From the NCBI GenBank assembly GCA_022567875.1, contig JADFGB010000023.1:1-9811 (forward strand): a stretch of DNA of 9,811 nucleotides, given 5' to 3'. The first letter of the stretch is position 1; each line of letters begins with the position of its first letter. Below, piece by piece: positions 1 through 6,469 of this stretch. Position numbers and translations under genes: made by a program. The stretch comes from Bacteroidota bacterium. GTDB taxonomy: Bacteria > Bacteroidota > Ignavibacteria > Ignavibacteriales > Ignavibacteriaceae. The notes under the pieces are model-generated. The model made no database searches and had not been told where the DNA came from. It saw only the letters and a list, made by a program, of their open reading frames with translations.

Positions 1-748
1 TTAGATAATAAGTAGGTTGAATATCTTCATTACCGTTGGGATAGTTTGTTACACCTGTAGCAACTAATGCTGTATCAACACCAAGCAAATTTCCCATTAA
101 TATATCAGTTTCAAGTCTATCGCCAATAAGAAGAACTTTATCACCATTTATTTTTAATCTTCTTTTTATTTCATCAATCATAAATTCGGATGGTTTACCG
201 AAGTGCATTTCAAGTTTTTTGTGCGTTCTTTTCTCAAGAGCAGAAATAATAGAGCCGGCATCTAAAACTTCACCGTCTTCAACGGGACAAGTGTTATCTA
301 TATTTGCTGCAAAAAATTTAGCTCCTTTTTCCAAAGCTTTAGCTGCTGTTTCAAGTTTGTTATAATTTAATTCTCTGTCCAATGTTATTATAACAATATC
401 AATTAAATCCGGGTTATCAGAATATTCAATACCGGCTTCTGATAATTCATTTATAAAACTTTGTTCACCTATGGCAAAGAATTTTTTTTGAGGATATTTA
501 TTTAATAAATGGTTGATAATTACAATTGTAGAATTAATTATTTCATCTTCGGTAATGTTGATCCCTTTATTTTTCAAAAAAATATAGTAATCATTAATGC
601 TGCCTGTTGTTTTATTTGAAACAAATATTAATTCTTTTTTTAATTCTTTTAATTTGTTTACAGTCACATCAGCATTGGTAATTAATTTATCACCTTTATA
701 AATAGTACCGTCAAGATCAAATATAAATGCATCGTACTTTTCAATCAT
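1..748 (-). CDS. NagD-like HAD-superfamily phosphatase (subclass IIA), C-terminus cut by window edge
   Basis: The minus-strand frame runs from ATG at 748 to the left edge without a stop, giving 249 residues. It shows the complete HAD motif set: motif I DLDGTIY (residues 11-17, nucleophile Asp11 and acid/base Asp13), motif II SNKTT (44-48), motif III Lys185 in FGKPS, and motif IV GDRLETD (209-215). The segment between motifs II and III has the length and pattern of a C2 cap, including NIDNTCP (149-155), as in NagD and p-nitrophenylphosphatase relatives. The last visible residues, QPTYYL, match the place where these proteins (about 255-265 aa) end, so probably only some ten residues are missing. 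The family hydrolyses small phosphorylated metabolites such as nucleotides, sugar phosphates or phosphoglycolate; the substrate here is unknown. The start codon overlaps the end of the RmlD-like gene by 8 bases, which indicates translational coupling. Confidence 0.88.
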   Translation of the reverse strand, partial: MIEKYDAFIFDLDGTIYKGDKLITNADVTVNKLKELKKELIFVSNKTTGSINDYYIFLKNKGINITEDEIINSTIVIINHLLNKYPQKKFFAIGEQSFINELSEAGIEYSDNPDLIDIVIITLDRELNYNKLETAAKALEKGAKFFAANIDNTCPVEDGEVLDAGSIISALEKRTHKKLEMHFGKPSEFMIDEIKRRLKINGDKVLLIGDRLETDILMGNLLGVDTALVATGVTNYPNGNEDIQPTYYL

Positions 749-1661
749 TAAGCATACTCGCTTTAATTTTTTCAAATGATTCAATTATTGAATGTGGTTT
801 GAAACCAATTTGAGTTTCGGCTTTTAATGTTACAAGTCCCGAAATTAAAGGACGCGGCGCCGGCTGCTTTAACTCTTCCGTTAAAATTGGCTTAATTAAT
901 TTTTTATTCAAATTAAAATATTCTGCAATCATTTTAGTAAAATCAAATCTTGAAAGATATTTTCTTCCTCCGATATTAAAAACCCCGCATTTATTGAACT
1001 CTATTATTTTGTTTATTCCGCTTACCAAATCTTCCACAAAAGTTGGGTTGTTAAATTGGTCGGTAACTATTCTTATTTCCTTACCCTCTCTTAGTGATTT
1101 AATAACCCAATATACAAAATCTGATTTCCCTTTTTCAACAGTACCGTATAAAACATTGGTACGTAGTATTGTATAATTTATTCCGCTTATTTTTAATGCA
1201 TTTTCGCTTGCTAATTTTGTTCTGCCGTAATAACCAAGAGGATTTGATTTATCAAGTTCTGAATAAGGTCCGTTTTTACCGTCAAAAATATAATCGGTTG
1301 ATATGTGAATTAAGTGAGCATCAATTGCACGGCATGCTTCTGCAAGATACTCAACGGCTTTAACATTGGTTTTCCAAGCAGTTTCTTTTTTCGATTCACA
1401 TAAATCTACATTTGTAAATGCGGCAGTATTTATCACATAATCTGGGCAGAAGTTCAGCACAGTTTTTTTAACAAGATCTCTGTCTGTAATATCACATTTA
1501 ATAGATTGTACATCTGGAGAAATCTCTCTCACGGATTTTGAAGTACAAAGTAGTTCAACGTTTTCAAATTTGGAATAAAATTTAGCTGCATTTGAGCCAA
1601 GTAAACCGCTTGAACCGGTAATTAATATTCTTTTCTTTATTATATCGTAATTATAATTCAT
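741..1661 (-). CDS. RmlD-like NAD(P)-dependent sugar-nucleotide reductase (dTDP-4-dehydrorhamnose reductase family)
   Basis: This 306-residue protein is an extended short-chain dehydrogenase of the RmlD family (usual length about 290-300). Numbered from ATG 1661, it has the Rossmann nucleotide-binding motif GSSGLLG (16-22), the family segment INTAAFTNVDLCE (77-89), STDYIFDG (121-128), and the catalytic Tyr145-x-x-x-Lys149 in YYGRTK. A substrate-side motif DQFNNPTFVEDL (201-212) also fits RmlD. Family members reduce dTDP-4-dehydro-L-rhamnose to dTDP-L-rhamnose in the cytoplasm. No rmlA, rmlB or rmlC lies in the window, so the exact substrate is open. ATG at 1661 is preferred; an in-frame GTG directly before it (1664) is an alternative. 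The gene overlaps the kinase gene by 11 bases upstream and the phosphatase gene by 8 bases downstream, so the three are probably one transcript. Confidence 0.85.
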   Translation of the reverse strand: MNYNYDIIKKRILITGSSGLLGSNAAKFYSKFENVELLCTSKSVREISPDVQSIKCDITDRDLVKKTVLNFCPDYVINTAAFTNVDLCESKKETAWKTNVKAVEYLAEACRAIDAHLIHISTDYIFDGKNGPYSELDKSNPLGYYGRTKLASENALKISGINYTILRTNVLYGTVEKGKSDFVYWVIKSLREGKEIRIVTDQFNNPTFVEDLVSGINKIIEFNKCGVFNIGGRKYLSRFDFTKMIAEYFNLNKKLIKPILTEELKQPAPRPLISGLVTLKAETQIGFKPHSIIESFEKIKASMLND

Positions 1662-2523
1662 CACCTATTTGTTTCATATTTTCAACATCATTACAAGATG
1701 CTGCAAATGCCGATGCTCTGTTAGCTTTTAATAATATATTATTTATTGAATTACCTTTAATATAATTATAAAAGAACACGCTCCCAAAAATATCACCGTA
1801 ACCGACAGATGCTGCCGCTTTTACTTTTTTTGCTGAATGAAACATCGATGCTATTTCATTTCCGCTTTTAAAATAGATTTTTGCACCTTTATCTCCCATA
1901 GTTTTAATTAAATATTTAACACCTCTATTGAGGAGTAATTCCGCTGTTTTTATATCATTTTTTTCATCCAATAGACAGGAAAACTCAATTTCATTTACTT
2001 GTATTATATCAACATTTTTTGCCCATTCTGAAAAATTAGGAATCACTCTGAATTCTCGCTTCATATCTTTACCTATTCTACGCGCCATAGAATGAACATC
2101 AAGATAAATAGTTCCTTTAAATTCAGAACGAATTCTTTTGAGTTGTCCAAGGCTAATATCAAATCCTGTTATCATATTTATTAGAATACCGTCGAACTCA
2201 TTTAGCACATTATATTTAACAAACAACGCCGAATTTATACTGTCATATTTTTCATCTCTTTCCCTGTCATTAAAAATATTTAATGTAACTGTCGGTATTA
2301 AGTTACTCCAAGTCAGATATTTTTTATTAACTTTATCATATTCATTTGCAAAATATTTATAACTGTTTCTTGAAACAGATGAAATTAAATAAAATTCATC
2401 TTCAGGCCCTTTTATATAATTAAATCCAAACACACTATAATAAATACCGCCTGCTTGTATTTTTACATTATTTTTAGTGTTTATTTTATCAACAACAGAT
2501 TGTCCGATAATTAGGATTTTCAT
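1651..2523 (-). CDS. Divergent PfkB-family (ribokinase-like) carbohydrate kinase
   Basis: This protein of about 290 residues has the ribokinase fold pattern. It opens with beta strand KILIIGQSVVD and an AGG motif, then carries DIIQVNEIE (the family N-x-x-E site), KTMGDKGAKIY, and the C-terminal anion hole and catalytic base in SVGYGDIFGS. The Asp of GYGD (Asp244 from ATG 2523) is the expected base. The family phosphorylates sugars, nucleosides or sugar phosphates with ATP. Several signatures are off consensus: GYGD replaces the usual GAGD, and the N-terminal substrate motif is GGIYYS instead of the common GGxxxN. The substrate therefore cannot be assigned. I place the start at ATG 2523 because MKILIIGQ is the usual N-terminus; ATG 2529 would add two residues. 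Neither has a clear ribosome binding site. It is the first gene of the minus-strand unit and overlaps the RmlD-like gene by 11 bases. Confidence 0.8.
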   Translation of the reverse strand: MKILIIGQSVVDKINTKNNVKIQAGGIYYSVFGFNYIKGPEDEFYLISSVSRNSYKYFANEYDKVNKKYLTWSNLIPTVTLNIFNDRERDEKYDSINSALFVKYNVLNEFDGILINMITGFDISLGQLKRIRSEFKGTIYLDVHSMARRIGKDMKREFRVIPNFSEWAKNVDIIQVNEIEFSCLLDEKNDIKTAELLLNRGVKYLIKTMGDKGAKIYFKSGNEIASMFHSAKKVKAAASVGYGDIFGSVFFYNYIKGNSINNILLKANRASAFAASCNDVENMKQIGDEL

Positions 2524-2552
2524 TACCATTTATCAAATATTAATTGAAATAA

Positions 2553-2570
2553 AATAATAAGGTTATTATT
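2553..2570. promoter_or_regulatory. AT-only dyad in the divergent intergenic region
   Basis: The 111 bases between the kinase gene (leftward) and the peptidase gene (rightward) must hold promoters for both. They contain an 8-base dyad, AATAATAA - GG - TTATTATT, about 30 bases upstream of the kinase start. Such a site could be an operator or overlap a promoter, but all-A/T dyads arise easily by chance in DNA this AT-rich. I could not find a convincing -10/-35 pair or a Bacteroidota TAnnTTTG box on either strand here. Confidence 0.2.
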
Positions 2571-2623
2571 ATAGAAAGTTAAATTAGAACAGTTTTACAC
2601 AAAAGAAAAATATTATAATCAAA

Positions 2624-2629
2624 AGAGGA
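2624..2629 (+). promoter_or_regulatory. Ribosome binding site of the M28 peptidase gene
   Basis: AGAGGA lies five bases before ATG 2635, a good Shine-Dalgarno match at normal spacing. It fixes the start, which also opens directly into a signal peptide. Most other genes in the window lack such a clear site. Confidence 0.7.
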
Positions 2630-2634
2630 AAATA

Positions 2635-4191
2635 ATGAGAAGATTAAATTTAATTCTGTTTTTTTTATTTACGTTTTTTTCAATCGGTATATTTTCGCAG
2701 GATGTAAGTGAAATAATTACTGAATTAAATATCAAAATAAATCTTGAAGTACTTGCTTCCGATTTATTTGAAGGACGAGAATCTACAACTCGTGGAGAAA
2801 AACTTGCACAGCTTTATATTATAAGTCAGTTAAAAAAAGCAGGAGTAAAACCATTTTTTGAAAACGAATCTTTTCTAAACCCATTTGATTTGAATGTTGA
2901 AAAAACGGATGAAAATTCTAAATTATCTTTTATAACAGAAGGTGTATCTACTGAGTTAAAATTTATAGATGATTTTTTCTTTGGCAGAGGTTCTAATCCT
3001 GAAAATCTTAAACCATCTTATAAATTAGTCTTTACCGGTTACGGAATTACTGCACCGGAATTTGATTACGACGATTATAAAGATATCGATGTAAAAGGAA
3101 AATTTATACTGATTTTGGATGGTGAGCCTGTTAGTGAAAATGAAGATTTCTTTAATGGAAAAGAAAAATCTAAATTTTCAAGTAGGAGAAGCAAAATAGA
3201 AAACGCAAAAAAACACGGCGCTGCGGGAGCGTTAATACAAGCAAATAAACGCACTCTCTCTTTCTGGCCAAAACTCGCTGGATTCCTTAAAAGACCAAGT
3301 TTCAGCCTGCCATCTAAAAAGAAGGTAGATAAACAAGATTTTATTTTTGCTTATTTAAATAAAGCTTCCTTTAAAAAATTACTTGCAACACAAAATATTG
3401 ATTTTGATAATTTACTTGAGGAAATAAAAGAAGATAAAGAAACAGAAGCTGTAGAGTTTGACGGTGTCTTAAAGTTTGATTTCAACAAAAGCAAAGAAGT
3501 AAGGCAAAGTTCAAATATAGTTGGTTTTATTGAAGGCAATGACCCAATTTTAAAAAATGAATATGTCGCTATTGGTGCACATTATGACCACCTCGGTGTT
3601 ATCAAAGGTAAAGTATATAACGGTGCTGACGATGACGGTTCCGGCACTGTTACAATTATGGAAGTCGCTAAAATTCTTGCAAGAACAAAAGCAAATAAAA
3701 GATCTGTATTAATTGTATTCCACGCGGGAGAAGAAAAAGGACTTCTCGGTTCGCGTTATTTAACAGATAATCTTCAGCTTATAAAAGACAAAAAGTTAGT
3801 AGCACAAATTAATTTAGATATGATTGGTAGAATGGCAACGGATTCAATATTTTCCATTGGTTCAGATAAACTGAGTTCCGAAATGAAAAGTATTGTAGAA
3901 GATGTAAATTCAAAAACCGTAAAATTTCATTTGGATTATAAGTATGACGACCCAAATGACACAAACAGATTTTATTATAGAAGCGACCATTATAATTATG
4001 CAAAACATGGAATACCAATTGTGTTTTTCTTTGATGATATGAGAAAAGATTACCACAAGGATACTGATGAAGTGGATAAAATTAATTTTAAAAAGTTAAA
4101 AAAAATGTCTTGGCTGGTTTATGGAATTACTTTGCGTATTGCTAATTTAGACCATAAATTAATTGTCGATAAACCAATACCGAAAGAATAA
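2635..4191 (+). CDS. Secreted M28-family zinc aminopeptidase with PA-like insert
   Basis: This 518-residue protein begins with a signal peptide: RR, then a hydrophobic run to about residue 19, with likely cleavage near Ser21-Gln22. It should act outside the cytoplasmic membrane. Residues of about 130-240 form a PA-like domain (TGYGITAPEFDYDDY, VKGKFILILDGEP, KKHGAAGALI). The catalytic M28 domain runs from about 293 to 505 and keeps every expected residue: His316 (GAHYDHL), bridging Asp333 (NGADDDGSG), catalytic Glu366 and metal ligand Glu367 (HAGEEKGLLGS), Asp395 (NLDMIGR), and His452 (SDHYNY). It is therefore likely an active dizinc exopeptidase that removes N-terminal amino acids from extracellular or periplasmic peptides. 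No membrane anchor or type IX secretion domain is visible at the C-terminus. It stands 53 bases before bshA on the same strand, with a possible hairpin between them, so co-transcription is uncertain. Confidence 0.92.
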   Translation: MRRLNLILFFLFTFFSIGIFSQDVSEIITELNIKINLEVLASDLFEGRESTTRGEKLAQLYIISQLKKAGVKPFFENESFLNPFDLNVEKTDENSKLSFITEGVSTELKFIDDFFFGRGSNPENLKPSYKLVFTGYGITAPEFDYDDYKDIDVKGKFILILDGEPVSENEDFFNGKEKSKFSSRRSKIENAKKHGAAGALIQANKRTLSFWPKLAGFLKRPSFSLPSKKKVDKQDFIFAYLNKASFKKLLATQNIDFDNLLEEIKEDKETEAVEFDGVLKFDFNKSKEVRQSSNIVGFIEGNDPILKNEYVAIGAHYDHLGVIKGKVYNGADDDGSGTVTIMEVAKILARTKANKRSVLIVFHAGEEKGLLGSRYLTDNLQLIKDKKLVAQINLDMIGRMATDSIFSIGSDKLSSEMKSIVEDVNSKTVKFHLDYKYDDPNDTNRFYYRSDHYNYAKHGIPIVFFFDDMRKDYHKDTDEVDKINFKKLKKMSWLVYGITLRIANLDHKLIVDKPIPKE

Positions 4192-4204
4192 TTATTTTTC
4201 GGTA
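4178..4204 (+). terminator. Stem-loop across the peptidase stop codon (possible weak terminator)
   Basis: TACCGAAA (4178-4185) pairs with TTTCGGTA (4197-4204), and a G-T and an A-T pair can extend the stem inward, leaving a 7-base loop. The stop codon TAA (4189-4191) sits in the loop. Only scattered T-runs follow (CTTTTT at 4216-4221), so it is a weak intrinsic terminator at best. It could also act as an mRNA 3'-end or attenuating hairpin between the peptidase gene and bshA. Confidence 0.35.
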
Positions 4205-4244
4205 ATTTGTTATATCTTTTTAAAAATAACTAAAAATATCTAAT

Positions 4245-5369
4245 ATGAAAATAGCAATCACTTGTTACCCTACTTACGGAGGAAGTGGCGCAATTGCAAC
4301 AGAACTTGGAAAGGCATTGGCTTTAAAAGGACACCAGGTTCATTTTATAAGCTATGCCAGACCTTTTAGACTTGGAGAGTTCGTCGAAAATATTGTTTTT
4401 CACGAAGTTGAAATGAGCAACTATCCGTTATTTGAGCACTCAATGTACAGCTTAGCTCTTGCAAGTAAAATGGTAGAAGTAGCAGAATATGAAAAAATAG
4501 ACCTCTTGCATGTTCATTATGCAATACCACATGCTGTCAGTGCATATCTTGCAAAACAGATGCTTAAAAACAAAAGTGATATTAAAATAATTACAACACT
4601 TCACGGAACTGACATAACTCTTGTGGGATTAGAGCCTTCATTTTTACCTATGGTAAAATTCAGCATTGAACAAAGCGATGGTGTTTCTGCTGTTTCAAGA
4701 TTTTTAAAAGAAAAAACTCTTACTAATTATAATATTGAAAAAGATATTACCGTAATAAATAATTTTATTGATATCGATCTTTATAAGCCCAATGGTACAT
4801 CAAAATTAAGAGAACATATAGCACCTAACAATGAAAAAATAATAGTTCATACTTCAAATTTCAGACCAGTAAAAAGAGTGCCTGAAACTATAAGAATTTT
4901 AGAAAAAGTAAGAAAAGAGATCCCTGTAAAATTAGTTTTAGTCGGAGATGGACCGGACAGATCTGAATGTGAAAGACTTTGCAGAGAGCTAAATTTATGC
5001 GATCACACAAAATTTTTAGGTAAGCAGAACGGATTAGTAGAAATATTAAATGCTTCCGATCTATTTTTAATTCCTTCTCAATCCGAAAGTTTTGGTTTAG
5101 CAGCTTTAGAAGCTATGTCCTGTGGGTTACCTGTTGTAAGTTCAAGTGTAGGCGGATTACCGGAACTTATAAATCATAACGAAACCGGATATATTGCAGA
5201 AATAGGTGATATTGACAGAATGTCTAAATATGTTATTGAACTTTTTACAAATAAAAGAAAATATGACCTGTTCTCAAAAGCATCCCGCAAACGTGTTGAA
5301 GAAAATTTTGATAAAGAAATAGTAATACCTGAATACGAAAAATTTTACAACAAAATTTTAAACGATTAA
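4245..5369 (+). CDS. bshA: BshA: N-acetyl-alpha-D-glucosaminyl L-malate synthase, first step of bacillithiol synthesis
   Basis: This 374-residue GT4-family retaining glycosyltransferase matches BshA in length (about 375-380) and in diagnostic segments. The N-terminal glycine loop CYPTYGGSG (7-15) is followed by HFISYARPFRL (33-43), HVHYAIPHA (89-97) and TLHGTDITLVG (118-128). The UDP-sugar side has FRPVKR (206-211, with Arg207 and Lys210), VGDGPD (233-238), and the GT4 E-x7-E motif ESFGLAALE (Glu281 and Glu289). BshA joins GlcNAc from UDP-GlcNAc to L-malate, giving GlcNAc-malate, which BshB deacetylates and BshC links to cysteine to form bacillithiol. Neither bshB nor bshC is in the window, so the rest of the pathway must lie elsewhere. 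The start at ATG 4245 opens directly into the conserved first strand; no Shine-Dalgarno site is visible. A less specific GT4 role is possible but unlikely. Confidence 0.92.
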   Translation: MKIAITCYPTYGGSGAIATELGKALALKGHQVHFISYARPFRLGEFVENIVFHEVEMSNYPLFEHSMYSLALASKMVEVAEYEKIDLLHVHYAIPHAVSAYLAKQMLKNKSDIKIITTLHGTDITLVGLEPSFLPMVKFSIEQSDGVSAVSRFLKEKTLTNYNIEKDITVINNFIDIDLYKPNGTSKLREHIAPNNEKIIVHTSNFRPVKRVPETIRILEKVRKEIPVKLVLVGDGPDRSECERLCRELNLCDHTKFLGKQNGLVEILNASDLFLIPSQSESFGLAALEAMSCGLPVVSSSVGGLPELINHNETGYIAEIGDIDRMSKYVIELFTNKRKYDLFSKASRKRVEENFDKEIVIPEYEKFYNKILND

Positions 5370-5601
5370 ATTAGTAAAAACATTAATTTATTAAAGCAGA
5401 AAAGTTTTAAAAATATAATTAAAATCTGTTTGGTTTTATGATTGAATGTATGTATGAAATTAAATATGACAATTTATATTTGTTTTTAAAATTTACTGCT
5501 ATCATCCATACACCACCGAAGGTGGACATTCATTCATACCTTCCATATAATTAGAGATACAATTTTAGTTTGTAAACTTTAATCATTTAGAATATCACCA
5601 A
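5370..5601. other. 232-base intergenic region with no convincing gene
   Basis: This is the largest gap in the window, lying between bshA and the nucleotide-hydrolase-like gene. It holds a GC-rich hairpin (listed separately) and an A/T-rich flank. A short complementarity, GTATGAA (5452-5458) with TTCATAC (5533-5539), could enclose that hairpin. TATATTTG at 5475-5482 matches the Bacteroidota -7 box TAnnTTTG, but I see no partner -33 element. The dyad AGTTT-GT-AAACT at 5567-5578 lies just upstream of the next gene. The region probably carries the 3' end of the bshA transcript and the promoter of the four-gene run that follows. A 38-codon frame here is discussed among the findings. Confidence 0.5.
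5513..5525 (+). repeat. Compact GC-rich hairpin CCACC-GAA-GGTGG
   Basis: A perfect 5-base-pair stem closes a 3-base loop in otherwise very AT-rich sequence. There is no T-tract after it on either strand, so it is not a standard intrinsic terminator. It lies 77 bases before the next start codon and could be part of a 5' leader or a vestige of a dispersed repeat. Confidence 0.5.
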
Positions 5602-6024
5602 ATGAAAATATATTGTTCGGGTCCGATCAGCAGTAACACCAACTACCAACATTTCTACTTAGAAATTATAAAACATGTTAATTCTCTTAATCACATAGCA
5701 TTCTCACAATTAAATAATGATTTTCATACACCGGATAACATCACAGATTCTGAAATATTTATACGTGATATTAATTGGATAAATCACAGCAAATTATTGA
5801 TAGCAGAAGTTTCCAGCTCAAGCACAGGTGTTGGATATGAAATTTCCTATACTCTTCATCAAAAGAAAATTCCAGTACTTGCTCTCGCCCATATCAATGT
5901 TAAAAGAGTAACCGCAATGCTTACAGGTTGTGATAATGAACTGTTAACATTAAAAAGATACACTGACCGGAATGAGTTAAAAAATATTATTACAAATTTT
6001 ATCTCAACCTATAACAAAAATTAA
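5602..6024 (+). CDS. Nucleoside 2-deoxyribosyltransferase / DNPH1-like nucleotide N-glycosidase
   Basis: This 140-residue protein fits the small nucleoside 2-deoxyribosyltransferase superfamily. The N-terminal YCSGPISS (4-11) corresponds to the family's phosphate and substrate loop. RDINWINHSKLLIAEVS (55-71) supplies the conserved Asp56, and GVGYE (76-80) carries the expected nucleophile Glu80. KIPVLAL (89-95) completes the Rossmann-like core. VTAMLTG (103-109) matches the S-A-M-x-x-G segment of DNPH1/Rcl, with Thr where the phosphate-binding Ser is usual. DNPH1-type members split 2'-deoxynucleoside 5'-monophosphates into base and deoxyribose 5-phosphate, while transferases swap bases. The DNPH1 reading is favoured by length and motif order but is not proven. 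No strong ribosome binding site precedes ATG 5602. It heads a tight run of four genes. Confidence 0.75.
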   Translation: MKIYCSGPISSNTNYQHFYLEIIKHVNSLNHIAFSQLNNDFHTPDNITDSEIFIRDINWINHSKLLIAEVSSSSTGVGYEISYTLHQKKIPVLALAHINVKRVTAMLTGCDNELLTLKRYTDRNELKNIITNFISTYNKN

Positions 6025-6030
6025 ATTTAA

Positions 6031-6459
6031 TTGAACGAAAAAGAATTTATAAATAAATGGAAGTCAGAAATTAGTAAAGAGAGATTAAAAGTATTTCCTG
6101 ATGATTTTCTAGTAAATGAAACTTGTATTGAGTTTGAATTAAAAGAGAAATCTCTGATTATTGGTGATGAATTTTTTGGTAAATATGAAGTGTTGGAAAT
6201 TGGGGGAAATATCTTTCTTCAAGTTGATAATTATCACCAAGCTAAATATTTGGTATATGCCAGCAGAAAAAAAATTAATAAAGTAAGAATACCAAACAAT
6301 TTTTTAGAATTAAAAAGTGTTTTAACCGAATACGAAAAATATCTCGATTCAATATTAATTAAAATTCAATCGGATTATAAAAAGACCTTTAAGTCAAATG
6401 CCAATCTACACTCGATTACAAACGAAGTGTTTCATTCTTTAAATCTTACCAGGTACTAA
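6031..6459 (+). CDS. Unrecognised 142-residue protein with a TTG start
   Basis: I do not recognise this protein. The frame opens at TTG 6031 right after an in-frame TAA (6028-6030), and the whole reading frame contains no ATG, so TTG is the only sensible start. It lies six bases after the stop of the DNPH1-like gene and ten bases before the rRNA methyltransferase, which supports a real gene in one operon, probably translated by re-initiation. The protein is soluble-looking, with no signal peptide or membrane segment, and rich in Lys and Glu. An N-terminal charged helix (about 3-20) is followed by a probable beta-rich core (FELKEKSLIIG, YEVLEIGGNIFLQVDNY, residues about 34-77). A long charged helix (about 95-125) comes next. 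No catalytic motif stands out. Its place beside nucleotide and rRNA enzymes is the only functional hint. Confidence 0.7.
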   Translation: MNEKEFINKWKSEISKERLKVFPDDFLVNETCIEFELKEKSLIIGDEFFGKYEVLEIGGNIFLQVDNYHQAKYLVYASRKKINKVRIPNNFLELKSVLTEYEKYLDSILIKIQSDYKKTFKSNANLHSITNEVFHSLNLTRY

Positions 6460-6463
6460 GAGA
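6458..6463 (+). promoter_or_regulatory. Shine-Dalgarno-like site supporting the TTG start of the rRNA methyltransferase
   Basis: AAGAGA ends six bases before TTG 6470, good spacing for a purine-rich ribosome binding site. It overlaps the stop codon of the preceding gene. Since the first internal Met of the downstream protein is at residue 98, this site decides the start. Confidence 0.5.
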
Positions 6464-6469
6464 AACCTT

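Noticed and set aside
994..1363. Two plus-strand open frames of about 60 codons opposite the RmlD-like gene
   Set aside because: They lie wholly antisense to a gene with clear family motifs, have no ribosome binding site, and resemble no protein.
2138..2362. Plus-strand open frame of 74 codons opposite the kinase gene
   Set aside because: Antisense to a recognised PfkB-family gene; Ser/Leu/Ile-rich composition typical of a shadow frame.
2594..2619. TTTACA (2594-2599) and TATAAT (2614-2619) as a promoter for the peptidase gene
   Set aside because: The spacing is only 14 bases, and the transcript would begin in or next to the ribosome binding site at 2624-2629.
3351..4018. Minus-strand frames opposite the M28 peptidase
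   Set aside because: The plus-strand gene keeps all catalytic residues across this span, so the antisense frames are chance.
5441..5539. Possible repeat array from ATG(T)ATG and ATTCATTCAT pieces in the gap
   Set aside because: Only short tetramer-like repeats occur, with no regular unit or spacer; this is not a CRISPR or a clear tandem repeat.
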